Shown one piece after another: positions 16,361-24,820 of a DNA stretch of 64,000 bases. The notes under the pieces were generated by a model. It was not told the DNA's origin and searched no databases. It was given only the letters and a program-made list of their open reading frames with translations. This DNA comes from Planctomycetota bacterium. GTDB taxonomy: Bacteria; Planctomycetota; Brocadiia; SM23-32; JAKLEA01. Where the stretch lies: contig JAKLEA010000026.1 of assembly GCA_022711755.1 (NCBI GenBank), positions 21,295 to 85,294 on the forward strand, read 5' to 3'. The position numbers and the translations under genes were made by a program. Within the stretch, counting starts at the first letter, position 1, and every line of letters starts with the position of its first letter.

Positions 16361-17260
16361 TTGACTGAATTCGGCAGAACCAATCGCAGGCTGGCTATAA
16401 TCGGCGCGGGCAAGGTCGGCATCGCGCTTGGAAACATCCTCAGCAAGGCCGGGCATCGGATTGTCGGCATTTCCAGCCTTTCCGGTGTCTCAGCGCAGCA
16501 GGCGCTGGACATGGTTGACGCTGAAGTCGCGACCGCCGATTCTTCATCCATCGCGCGGAACGCCGATACCGTCTTCATCACGACCCCGGATGACGCGATA
16601 GAAGGCGTCGCCGGGGCGCTTGTCTCATGCGGAGCAATCGCAGACGGCTCGATTGTCATTCATTGCAGCGGCGCGCTCTCCTCGGAAATCCTTTCCCCCG
16701 CCCGCGCCTGTGGAGCGCGCGTCGGATCGCTCCATCCGCTACAGAGCTTTGCGACCGTTGAACAGGCTCTGGAAAATCTCCCCGGATCGTTCTGCTGCAT
16801 AGAGGGCGACGATGAGGCGATGCCCGTGCTCCAGGGCTTCGTGCGTGACTTGGGCGGAGTGGAACTTAGCATCCCCCCTGAAGGCAAAGTCCTCTACCAT
16901 GCGGCGGCATGCGTCGCCAGCAACTACTTCGTGGCGATTACCGAGCTTGCCATCCGGATTGATATCGCCGCAGGCATCAGGCGCGATATTGCGCTGGCCT
17001 CCCTCCTGCCTCTCATGACCGGCACACTAAATAACATTAAACGCGCCGGCATTCCGGCGTGCCTCACCGGCCCGATAAGCCGCGGCGATGCTGAAATCGC
17101 GCGGCGCCACCTTGAAGCGCTTCGGGAAGCGCTTCCCGACGCCGTCCCACTTTACTGCAAATTGGGCGGATTGACGGCAGAGGTAGCATCAACAAAGGGA
17201 ACTCTCCCGGCGGAAAAAGCCGCCCGGCTGGCGGATATCTTCCACGAGTTTAAAACATGA
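16361..17260 (+). CDS. Rossmann-like / DUF2520 oxidoreductase-family protein (TTG start)
   Basis: 299 aa. The protein begins with the NAD(P) fold RRLAIIGAGKVGIALGNILSKAG (GxGxxG) and continues with VIHCSGALSSEIL, GSLHPLQSFA and a helical C-terminal domain (VLYHAAACVASNYFVAITELA), the DUF2520 arrangement related to pyrroline-5-carboxylate and ketopantoate reductases. The substrate is unknown. The frame is open back to 16112 inside the kinase gene, but a TTG at 16361 has GGAG exactly seven bases upstream and yields the correct N-terminus, so I call a TTG start. It lies 19 bases behind the kinase stop in the same operon. Confidence 0.88.
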   Translation: MTEFGRTNRRLAIIGAGKVGIALGNILSKAGHRIVGISSLSGVSAQQALDMVDAEVATADSSSIARNADTVFITTPDDAIEGVAGALVSCGAIADGSIVIHCSGALSSEILSPARACGARVGSLHPLQSFATVEQALENLPGSFCCIEGDDEAMPVLQGFVRDLGGVELSIPPEGKVLYHAAACVASNYFVAITELAIRIDIAAGIRRDIALASLLPLMTGTLNNIKRAGIPACLTGPISRGDAEIARRHLEALREALPDAVPLYCKLGGLTAEVASTKGTLPAEKAARLADIFHEFKT

Positions 17261-17300
17261 TCCCTCTCATCAGGATTTGCATGACAAGGAGACAATCCCC

Positions 17301-18359
17301 GTGAACTCAAGAGAACGCGTTACGCTGCAACTGCGCCATCAGGAAACCGACCGCATCCCGAAGACAGACAGCCCGTGGGGAACGACGATTGAGCGCTGGC
17401 GCAAGGAAGGCCTCCCGGCGGACAAGGGACCAGGAGAGTTCTTCGGCTACGAGTTCTGCGGCGCGGGGGCGGACAACTCCTTCAGGCTCCCCACGGAGAC
17501 CATCGAGGACACGCCCGAATACACGATCACCCGGAACGGCAACGGCGCCGTGATGAAGAACTGGAAGGGCAAGACATCCACGCCCGAATTGATCGAGCAC
17601 ACGATAAAGGATCGCGCCGGCTTCGATCTCTATAAAGACCACCTCGAATGGGACGCTTCCCGCATCCCAGGGCAGGAACACCTTGACAACTACAACAAAC
17701 AGCGCGAGCGCGGGATGTTCTGCCACTACGCGGCCGCCGTCGGTTACGACTACAGCAGTTCCACCTGCGGCCCGGACAACCTTCTGATCGCCATGGCCGA
17801 AGACCCGGGCTGGGTGGCTGATCTGTTTGACAGAATCGCGGAACTGACCATCCTGAACGCCGGGGAAATGATGAATCGTGGCTGGGTTTTCGACGGCGCG
17901 TTCCTTTACGACGACATGGGCTACAAGAACGCCACGTTCTTCTCCCCCGCCGTCTATCGCCGCCTGCTCTTCCCGTCGCACAAGAAGATGTGCGACTTCT
18001 TCCACAGCCACAAGCTCCCCGTGATCCTGCACAGTTGCGGGCGCGTGACCCAGTTCCTGCCCTACCTTATTGACGCCGGATTCGATTGCCTGCAACCTCT
18101 GGAGGTCAAGGCGGGCATGGACCTGCTTGACCTGAAGAAGCGTTACGGAGATCGCATGGCCTACATGGGCGGCATTGACGTGCGCGTCATGGCGCGCGGG
18201 AACGACGAGGAGATGCGCCGGGAGATCGGGGAGAAGATCGCGGCGGCCAAAATCGGCGGCGGATACATCTACCATAGCGACCACTCCGTCCCGGACAACG
18301 TGAGCTTTGAGAGCTACAGGAAGGTCATGGAACTGGTAGACAAATACGGAGCGTATTGA
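17301..18359 (+). CDS. Uroporphyrinogen decarboxylase (UroD/MtaA-like) family protein
   Basis: 352 aa. The TIM-barrel family is recognisable from ERVTLQLRHQETDRIP at the N-terminus, LYDDMGYKNATFFSP, the zinc-methyltransferase-like VILHSCGRVTQFLPYLIDAG (His and Cys), and GGIDVRVMARGNDEEMRREI near the end. True HemE has different N-terminal residues, and this subgroup (MtaA/MtbA and functionally unassigned UroD-like proteins) is abundant in Lentisphaerae/planctomycete-like genomes. It is therefore more likely a corrinoid-linked methyltransferase relative than a heme enzyme. The GTG at 17301 is chosen because AAGGAGA lies eight bases upstream; a TTG at 17277 is less likely. Confidence 0.88.
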   Translation: MNSRERVTLQLRHQETDRIPKTDSPWGTTIERWRKEGLPADKGPGEFFGYEFCGAGADNSFRLPTETIEDTPEYTITRNGNGAVMKNWKGKTSTPELIEHTIKDRAGFDLYKDHLEWDASRIPGQEHLDNYNKQRERGMFCHYAAAVGYDYSSSTCGPDNLLIAMAEDPGWVADLFDRIAELTILNAGEMMNRGWVFDGAFLYDDMGYKNATFFSPAVYRRLLFPSHKKMCDFFHSHKLPVILHSCGRVTQFLPYLIDAGFDCLQPLEVKAGMDLLDLKKRYGDRMAYMGGIDVRVMARGNDEEMRREIGEKIAAAKIGGGYIYHSDHSVPDNVSFESYRKVMELVDKYGAY

Positions 18360-18386
18360 ATTCCTAATTTCGCTCGGTAATGAGGC

Positions 18387-20435
18387 ATGAGTTTCATCAA
18401 TCCCTGGCTCCTTCTCGGCATCCTGGCCGTCGCCGGGCCGATCATACTGCACCTGCGAAGCCGCAGGGCGGCAGCGGTCCATCGCTTCGCGGCGATTGAT
18501 TTCCTCCTGAGCAGCAGCAGGGAATTGACTCTTCACCTGCGCCTGCGGGAGGCGCTTCTGCTCGCGTTGCGCTGCCTGATCGTCGCGGGCCTCGCCTTCG
18601 CGCTGGCCGGACCGCTGCTGAAAATGGCGCCCGTCGGCTTGAATCGCTCCGCGCCGGCCTCGACCGTCATCATTCTGGACGACAGCATGAGCATGAGGAC
18701 GCGCGTCGGCGGGCGGACGCTTTTCGACGCCGCAAAGGACCGGTGCGAAGAAATCATCAGGGGCATGGGCGCGCGGGATGAGCTTGCCCTGCTGCCGATA
18801 TCGCGCGCCGACGCCCCTCCCCCGCTTGAGAAGGACGGCGGCATGCTTCTGTCCAGACTTGAGAGATTGGAACCGTCCTTTCTCAAAGGAAATGCGGCAT
18901 CTGCGCTTCGGAACGCCGCAGATGCATTGGCATCGGCATCGCTTGCGTCGCGGCGCGTCGTCGTAATATCCGATTTCCGTTCCGGAACATGGGATGAGGA
19001 ATCGCGCGGAGCAGTCCAAGACCTTGCGGCAAAAGGCATATCGCTGACCCCGGTTGACGTTTCCGATGGAAAGGCGTTCGATAATTGCTCCATTGCCGGG
19101 TTGTCAAGTTCCGGGGATTCGGGCAGGCTCAGGATCGGAGCAAGCGTCAGAAACCACTCCGCGTCCGCAAAGAAGACCGGAACGTGCCGGCTCATGCTGG
19201 AAGGCGGTTCTGAAGTCGCGGTCTCCTACTCGGTTGATCCGGGAGGCGAATCGCCGGTTGAATTCAACATTGCCAATCCGCCAAGCGGCGGTCTGATCTC
19301 CGGAAGCTGCTCCATCGAAGACGACGCGCTTGCGGAAGACAATGTCCTATACTTCACGGTATTCCCCCCTGGGCCGTCGCGCGCGTTGCTTGTTGACGGG
19401 GATCCGCGCGCAAGAATCCTGGATTCGGAAACTTATTACCTTGCCCGCGCGCTGGAACCCGGAAGGGAGCATAAATCCGCATTCTCAGTCGAAATCTGTT
19501 CCGCGCCGGAATTAGCCGACAGGAATACATCCGGATACGCGGCGATATTCCTCTGTAATTGTTCCGTATTGGACGACTCGTCCGCGCAGAAGATCGCAGC
19601 ATTCCTTCAATCAGGAGGCATAGTCTTCATCACGCTCGGGGATTGTTTTATAAATGATGAACTGCCGGAATCCCTGCGGTCAATCATGCCGGGGGAATTC
19701 GCCAGCGATACTCCTCATGGCGGAACACAGGGACAACCCGCGCGCGCGGCCAAGTTCGGCCCAGGCTGGCGCGCGTCCTCCGATTCCGCGGGGGCGCTTT
19801 ACGGCTTGACATCCGGAAGGATCGAAAAATATTTTCTTACAAAACCGGCGCCTGATTCTGAAATCCTCATCACTTTGGACAACGAAGCGCCTTTGCTGCT
19901 AGGCAGACGCATCAGCGCAGGCTACTGCTTGATGTTGACAACCTCGATTGATCGCGACTGGTCCGATCTCTGCATCCAGCCCGGTTTTCTTCCACTGCTG
20001 CACATACTGCTCAGAAATCTCCTCGGCAGAGACGCCGGTGACATGCCTCCGGTCGTCGAAACAGGGAATTCAATATTCCTCCCCCCAACAGCATCCGGCG
20101 CCAATATCTTCATCAGCAGGCCGGACAGACGCGTGACTGCTCCGATGCGCAGCGGGGTTGGAGAGGAATATGGGCCGATCGAACTGCCGGGGATATACCG
20201 CGCAGTCTCCGGCAAGGCAGATGGGCCGGTCTCATGGGCATTCGCCGCAAACGCAACCCGGGATGAATCCACACTCTCAGTGTTCGGCGGCGTCGCGGAA
20301 GGTTTATTGGCAGGAAATGTCGGCAAGAAAGGCGAAATGATCGAAGCGCGGGCTGAATATCGTCCATTATGGCGCATACTGCTCCCCCTGCTCCTTGCCC
20401 TCACCCTGATCGAAGCATATATCGCTCGGAAATAA
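18387..20435 (+). CDS. BatA-domain / von Willebrand factor A membrane protein
   Basis: 682 aa. The N-terminus MSFINPWLLLGILAVAGPI is the aerotolerance-regulator (BatA/DUF58-associated) membrane anchor, followed by a second helix at about 55-78. A vWA domain starts at about 92, with the MIDAS motif D98-D-S-M-S102 (DxSxS). The middle region has CARDB-like beta repeats (LRIGASVRNHSASAKKTG) and a glutamine-amidotransferase-like stretch (FLCNCSVLDDSS..FLQSGG). A single C-terminal helix (WRILLPLLLALTLIEAYIA) ends it. The family is usually encoded beside MoxR ATPase and DUF58 genes, which are absent here. It probably acts as a membrane scaffold or chaperone-like factor. It is the last gene of the 13766-20435 operon. 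Confidence 0.85.
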   Translation: MSFINPWLLLGILAVAGPIILHLRSRRAAAVHRFAAIDFLLSSSRELTLHLRLREALLLALRCLIVAGLAFALAGPLLKMAPVGLNRSAPASTVIILDDSMSMRTRVGGRTLFDAAKDRCEEIIRGMGARDELALLPISRADAPPPLEKDGGMLLSRLERLEPSFLKGNAASALRNAADALASASLASRRVVVISDFRSGTWDEESRGAVQDLAAKGISLTPVDVSDGKAFDNCSIAGLSSSGDSGRLRIGASVRNHSASAKKTGTCRLMLEGGSEVAVSYSVDPGGESPVEFNIANPPSGGLISGSCSIEDDALAEDNVLYFTVFPPGPSRALLVDGDPRARILDSETYYLARALEPGREHKSAFSVEICSAPELADRNTSGYAAIFLCNCSVLDDSSAQKIAAFLQSGGIVFITLGDCFINDELPESLRSIMPGEFASDTPHGGTQGQPARAAKFGPGWRASSDSAGALYGLTSGRIEKYFLTKPAPDSEILITLDNEAPLLLGRRISAGYCLMLTTSIDRDWSDLCIQPGFLPLLHILLRNLLGRDAGDMPPVVETGNSIFLPPTASGANIFISRPDRRVTAPMRSGVGEEYGPIELPGIYRAVSGKADGPVSWAFAANATRDESTLSVFGGVAEGLLAGNVGKKGEMIEARAEYRPLWRILLPLLLALTLIEAYIARK

Positions 20436-20443
20436 TCCGAGCG
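20423..20443. terminator. Bidirectional hairpin between convergent genes
   Basis: CGCTCGGA (20423-20430) and TCCGAGCG (20436-20443) form a perfect 8-bp stem with loop AATAA, which includes the stop codon of the vWA gene. The HAD gene converges and ends at 20448. No U tract. Confidence 0.55.
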
Positions 20444-20447
20444 GCCG

Positions 20448-21176
20448 CTATTCAAGCCCTAGCATCGGCGGCAGTTGCGCCAGTGATGTTATGGTCAGGC
20501 AATTGGCGGTCTGCTCTCCCCGTCGGTCAAGCAAAATTGGAATCATCCCCGCCGCGCGCGCCCCATCCACGTCCTCTGCCGGACGGTCGCCCACAAGAAT
20601 TGCCCTCTCGGCCATAACCCCTGCTTTTGCCAGGGCCGCCCGGAAGATTGCCGGATGCGGTTTCAGATAGCCCTCATAACTGCTTATGGTCACAGACTGG
20701 AAAGAATCCGCAAGACCAAGCGCGGACAAGAGCTTTTCCAGCCTGCTGTCCCAGTTGCTGATGACGCCAAGATGAACGCGCGCGCTGCAAAGCGCTTCAA
20801 TGGCCGGTTTCACGTCGGGATACATACTCCATGCGCTTCCATGAGCATAATATTCATAAAGTTCCTCAAACATCCGGTCATACAGGGCCGGGCCTTTCCC
20901 GCTCATGATTCTGTCCACCAGTATTCGCCACCACTGCCGCCCACTCGGATCCGGGGGATGAAGATATTTCTCCGGACAACGCCTTGTTTCTTCAACAAGC
21001 TCGCGCCAGCGCATGCGGAAGAGTCTTTCCATTTCATCCGGCGCAATGAAAACTCCATATCGCGCGGCTACGCTGGAATATACCGTGCCGACGGGTGGTT
21101 CAGGATATATCAGTGTTTCCCCGGCGTCGAGAAACACAGCGTCTATTGCGATCCCTCCATTCAACAATATCGCCAT
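20448..21176 (-). CDS. HAD-superfamily phosphatase (HAD-IA, GS1-type)
   Basis: 242 aa. HAD motif I is AVFLDAGETL, with the nucleophile Asp but Ala in place of the usual D-x-D second Asp (DAGET), a common variant in HDHD3/GS1-like members. Motif II is LGVISNWDSR, the motif III lysine is in YEGYLKPHPAIF, and motif IV is AILVGDRPAEDVDGARAAGM. The cap region lies between residues 20 and 110. It probably dephosphorylates a small metabolite; without the second Asp it may have altered chemistry. The ATG at 21176 is preferred to 21227 because the conserved strand begins soon after it. It is encoded 94 bases downstream of the membrane-protein array on the same strand and could be read through from it. 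Confidence 0.85.
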   Translation of the reverse strand: MAILLNGGIAIDAVFLDAGETLIYPEPPVGTVYSSVAARYGVFIAPDEMERLFRMRWRELVEETRRCPEKYLHPPDPSGRQWWRILVDRIMSGKGPALYDRMFEELYEYYAHGSAWSMYPDVKPAIEALCSARVHLGVISNWDSRLEKLLSALGLADSFQSVTISSYEGYLKPHPAIFRAALAKAGVMAERAILVGDRPAEDVDGARAAGMIPILLDRRGEQTANCLTITSLAQLPPMLGLE

Positions 21177-21270
21177 GTCAACCCGCCTGCGGATGGTCCA
21201 ACCACAATACGACTGAGAGTATTCCACAACCGCACACGAACAGCCGCCGCTCCTGCGCTTCTAAGCACGA

Positions 21271-24200
21271 TCATTTCCCAGTTTTTTTCGCTTCTAACAC
21301 CTTGCGGACCTCTTCAAGCGTTCTTTGCGCAGATTGTGCCCAGCTTTCCCTGGTTTTCGCATTGCTTATGCAAAGCTCCAGATATCGCTGGGCGTCTTCG
21401 TAGCGTCCTGCGGCATGAAAAATGATGCCGCAGTGGTATGCCATGACCGGATATTGATATGAAAGTCCTGCGACTGGATCGAGCACTCTGGCGGCCTCGG
21501 CATGCTTTCCGGTCTTGTAAAGTATCCACGCAAGCGTGTCTGCAATCGCCGGACTGCCGGGAGAATACTGCCGCGCGATACGCGCAAGCCTCTCCGCCTC
21601 TTCATACTGTGCCATATCGCAGAGATAGTATGCAAGGTTGTTTAGCAAAATGACGTCTTCCGGGTTATAGCTCAACCCCTGCCGCGTGAACGTGACGGCC
21701 GCCCGCAGGTCGCCCTTGGCGGCGTACATCTCGGAAAGAAGCCGGATCAGGACGATCTTGCGACTTTGCTCGCGCCTGGCCCATTCCCGCATCGCTCGCT
21801 CCGCCTCCTCGAACCTGCCAAGTGATTGGCAACATAAACCATAGTTGATCATCGCCATATCAAACTCTGGATACTCGTTTAGCAACGCTTCAAGAATCAG
21901 CAGGGCATCGCCAGAGCGCCCCTGCTTGAGCATTACTTCAGCCATGACCAGCCTGGCTCTCTTGATTACATCACGCTCGTTGGGAAAGACCTTGATGATG
22001 GATTCCGCGAGCCGCAGGGTTGACTCGCGAATGTCATACTGATGCAAGAGGTCCATCGCCGCCACATAAGCCAGAGGATAAGGGGCGTTGGCCGCAAGGC
22101 GACGGCCGATAACCAACTGCGCCAGCAGAGCGGCTTCCTCGTCAGTACCTGCGCCGGAAACCGCCCGGGCCAGCGTATGGATACTCACCTTTGGAAGCCC
22201 GTTCCTGCACGCCTCCTTCAGAACCGTCTGCGCCTTCTCCTTCCTGCCGGTCTGATAGAAAAGGATAGAGATCGCACAAAGAACAGCCTTGTCATTTCTA
22301 TTCGCAAGGACAAGCGGACGCAACAACATCGCAGCCGCCTCATGTTTCCCGCCGGCGAGCATGACATGAGCAGTCGTCAGAAACGCCCATCGCCCAATGT
22401 CGTTCATAAGAAGCGGCCTTGCCATATTGCTCAGCACAGGCTCGATATTTCCTTTTTTAAGTCCATTGCCTGTCTCCAGGATAACATCTCGCGTGGCGCT
22501 AAGCGCGCCCTTGCCGGCGGTGATCAATCTCTTGGGATCGCCGGCAGCGCTCACGGACACCATCAATTCATACTGGACCTCAGGTCCGGGCAAGCGCAAC
22601 ATAAAGCCCCCGCCCATGACGATCGCGACATGAGTGCCGAACATGTACTTCCCGGTATGATAAAGTGAACGCAACCATTCCTGCGCCCCGCCGTATCCCG
22701 CAAGACTGTCTGCGGTCCGCGCAAGATAGAATCCCCCGAATTCAATCTTTTCTTTCTCCGCGGCAGCGAGCCATTCATTTACATCCGACTCCAACAGCGG
22801 CATGTCAATGCAGGGCGCTTTCAGCGCCCATGCCGTAAGGTCGGGTTCATCACTGAATATAAATATATTATTGCGCATGTTCAATTTCTGTTTAAGCTTG
22901 TCCATTTTGTCAACGTCCACCCTCTGCCGTGTGACGCTGATCTGTCTGCTCAGGAGCGGGATGGCCCCCATCAGCACTAGAATTGCCGCAATCCCGTATC
23001 TGAAGGCCGGACCTGCCATCGGATTGTTCCACAGCGCATGGAAGAATCCCTTCTGCCTGCTGACCTCGGCTTCCTCCTCTGCCTTATCTGTCGCAAGCAC
23101 ACCCCTGCTTAGCGACAGACCGACGACCTGGCCTGCGGCCAGCGCCATAAAAGGCAGGAGCGCCGCCCCTTCGATCGGGTCCCCCATCGTCAGCCCCTGC
23201 TGGAAAATGAAGCCGGCAATTCCGATGGTGAAAGGAAAAAAGAAACCTCTATACTTGCCGGTCCCAAGCTCGCCCGTCAGCATGAACGCAGCCGCAAGGC
23301 ACAACACCAACGCCCCCCCCCAGAAGAGCACGCTCCACATCCCTGCGCCGGACAATATCTGCGAGAGGTTTAAAAACATCCGCTCCAGATGGTCGGGCGC
23401 AGAACCGAACAACTGCGCAAGCACCGAATCGGATACCGGAGACGAACTCCTGAAGAAGGCGTCGCGATTGCCGAATGCCCCGTTGAGAAGCTCATACTTC
23501 CAGAGCGTGATCAACCCCGGATGCCCCGAAATCAACGCGTTTCGCGCCGGCCATGGAAGCAACGTCAAAAGGAGCCCTCCGGCCATTGCCGCGCGGTGCG
23601 TCCTGAAACCGGAATTTTCAGACGCCAGCAGCCAGACAGCCGTCGGCAGCACAATAAAGGCCATCGGCCACGAGCAGAGGCAGACAAGCCCGCCGCATAT
23701 GCCCAGAAAGAAGAAATGAATCGGATGAGGCAATATCAATTCTTCGGACTTGCCAGACTCCGAATCGCGCGACTTGGAAATAAAACAGTCCGCATACATG
23801 CACATGTACAAGACAAAGAACACAGAGGTGAATATCGCGGGCGACCCGCTGAACGCCGCGCGCGCGGCAAAATAGCTCACGGAATAGAACGCAAGAGCCA
23901 TGCCCGCAGCAAAACGATTGCGCCACTTCAGCGCCAGATAGTAGGTCAACCACGCTGAAACAAGCCAGAATGCCCCGCCTGCAAAGGGGATGACGCTTTC
24001 TTTGACTCCGGTGAACGCGAAAAGCGTAGATAGCGCCATGGGATACAGCGGCGCGGTGGCCAGGTCTGGATGATTACGAATCATGATCTCTGAACCTGCC
24101 GCATCGCCCCCGCCGGATTTAATAAAATACATGTCAATAGGTTTTATGATGTTCGTGCTGAAACGCCCGGTTTCATAAATGTTTCTAGCGACGTCTGCGC

Positions 24201-24792
24201 TTCGGCGCGCAAGCTCCCCCTTGATTATCCTGTCCTCGGATGTAGGGAACTCCCGCACGAACGCGACTCCTATCGCAAGTGCTGGGAGAAAAAGAATCCC
24301 TGCCCATGCGACGACAAGCTGTGCGATCTGGTTTGCGTTAACCTTGCTCTCTGTGTCCAGCAACGGCGCAGTCAGAAAGTTAAATACAGCGTCCGTCAGG
24401 TTGCTCAGAATTCCCGGAACCCGATCCGTCTTCTCCAGACTCGCGGCGCGTCGCCGTTCCGCCGCCGCGAAGAAGAAACGGTTCACCCATCGCTCCATCC
24501 TGCCCGCAATTCTCTGAGCCCGCTCCAGGGAAAGACCCGGCGCAGCCGGCGCGGCGTCTTCATCAATTTCAGATGTCCGGGACATGGCCGCCATGCGCTC
24601 AATCCGGCGCTCGCGTCTCCAGCTAAGCCATCGTGACAACCCGGTCCAACTGTTCTCAACAAGCCTCAGCAATGCCTCTATCAACGCGGGGAATAATCCG
24701 AGAATCCGCGCCACGAATGAACTCTCGCCGTCATAGCCGTCCGGATCGCGCCCACGGCGCGGCCTGAATGAACAGGATGGCTTGCCAGTCAT
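21271..24792 (-). CDS. GT-C-like membrane protein with C-terminal TPR solenoid (array member A)
   Basis: 1173 aa. A basic N-terminus (residues 1-130, many Arg) precedes TM1 (NANQIAQLVVAWAGILFLPA). The first outside loop REFPTSEDRIIKGELARRSA...ARNI has a Glu where GT-C enzymes carry the catalytic acid. About ten further helices run to about residue 620, followed by an extracytoplasmic segment with FIFSDEPDLTAW. TPR-like helical pairs fill residues 790-1170, ending DTLAWILYKTGKHAEAARVL. The architecture parallels eukaryotic TMTC O-mannosyltransferases (GT-C core plus TPRs across the membrane). The start at 24792 (MTGKPSCSF) is the first ATG after the upstream stop, without a clear Shine-Dalgarno. 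Last gene of the five-member array. A G9 tract sits at 23313-23321 (FWGGA). Confidence 0.75.
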   Translation of the reverse strand: MTGKPSCSFRPRRGRDPDGYDGESSFVARILGLFPALIEALLRLVENSWTGLSRWLSWRRERRIERMAAMSRTSEIDEDAAPAAPGLSLERAQRIAGRMERWVNRFFFAAAERRRAASLEKTDRVPGILSNLTDAVFNFLTAPLLDTESKVNANQIAQLVVAWAGILFLPALAIGVAFVREFPTSEDRIIKGELARRSADVARNIYETGRFSTNIIKPIDMYFIKSGGGDAAGSEIMIRNHPDLATAPLYPMALSTLFAFTGVKESVIPFAGGAFWLVSAWLTYYLALKWRNRFAAGMALAFYSVSYFAARAAFSGSPAIFTSVFFVLYMCMYADCFISKSRDSESGKSEELILPHPIHFFFLGICGGLVCLCSWPMAFIVLPTAVWLLASENSGFRTHRAAMAGGLLLTLLPWPARNALISGHPGLITLWKYELLNGAFGNRDAFFRSSSPVSDSVLAQLFGSAPDHLERMFLNLSQILSGAGMWSVLFWGGALVLCLAAAFMLTGELGTGKYRGFFFPFTIGIAGFIFQQGLTMGDPIEGAALLPFMALAAGQVVGLSLSRGVLATDKAEEEAEVSRQKGFFHALWNNPMAGPAFRYGIAAILVLMGAIPLLSRQISVTRQRVDVDKMDKLKQKLNMRNNIFIFSDEPDLTAWALKAPCIDMPLLESDVNEWLAAAEKEKIEFGGFYLARTADSLAGYGGAQEWLRSLYHTGKYMFGTHVAIVMGGGFMLRLPGPEVQYELMVSVSAAGDPKRLITAGKGALSATRDVILETGNGLKKGNIEPVLSNMARPLLMNDIGRWAFLTTAHVMLAGGKHEAAAMLLRPLVLANRNDKAVLCAISILFYQTGRKEKAQTVLKEACRNGLPKVSIHTLARAVSGAGTDEEAALLAQLVIGRRLAANAPYPLAYVAAMDLLHQYDIRESTLRLAESIIKVFPNERDVIKRARLVMAEVMLKQGRSGDALLILEALLNEYPEFDMAMINYGLCCQSLGRFEEAERAMREWARREQSRKIVLIRLLSEMYAAKGDLRAAVTFTRQGLSYNPEDVILLNNLAYYLCDMAQYEEAERLARIARQYSPGSPAIADTLAWILYKTGKHAEAARVLDPVAGLSYQYPVMAYHCGIIFHAAGRYEDAQRYLELCISNAKTRESWAQSAQRTLEEVRKVLEAKKTGK

Positions 24793-24820
24793 GCTGGATC
24801 GGATCAGGCCATTTTTTGTG

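Noticed and set aside
17307..19019. 570-codon open frame on the minus strand opposite the UroD-like and vWA genes
   Set aside because: Shadow frame of two recognisable genes; no motif, and the composition is Arg/Ala/Gln-biased.
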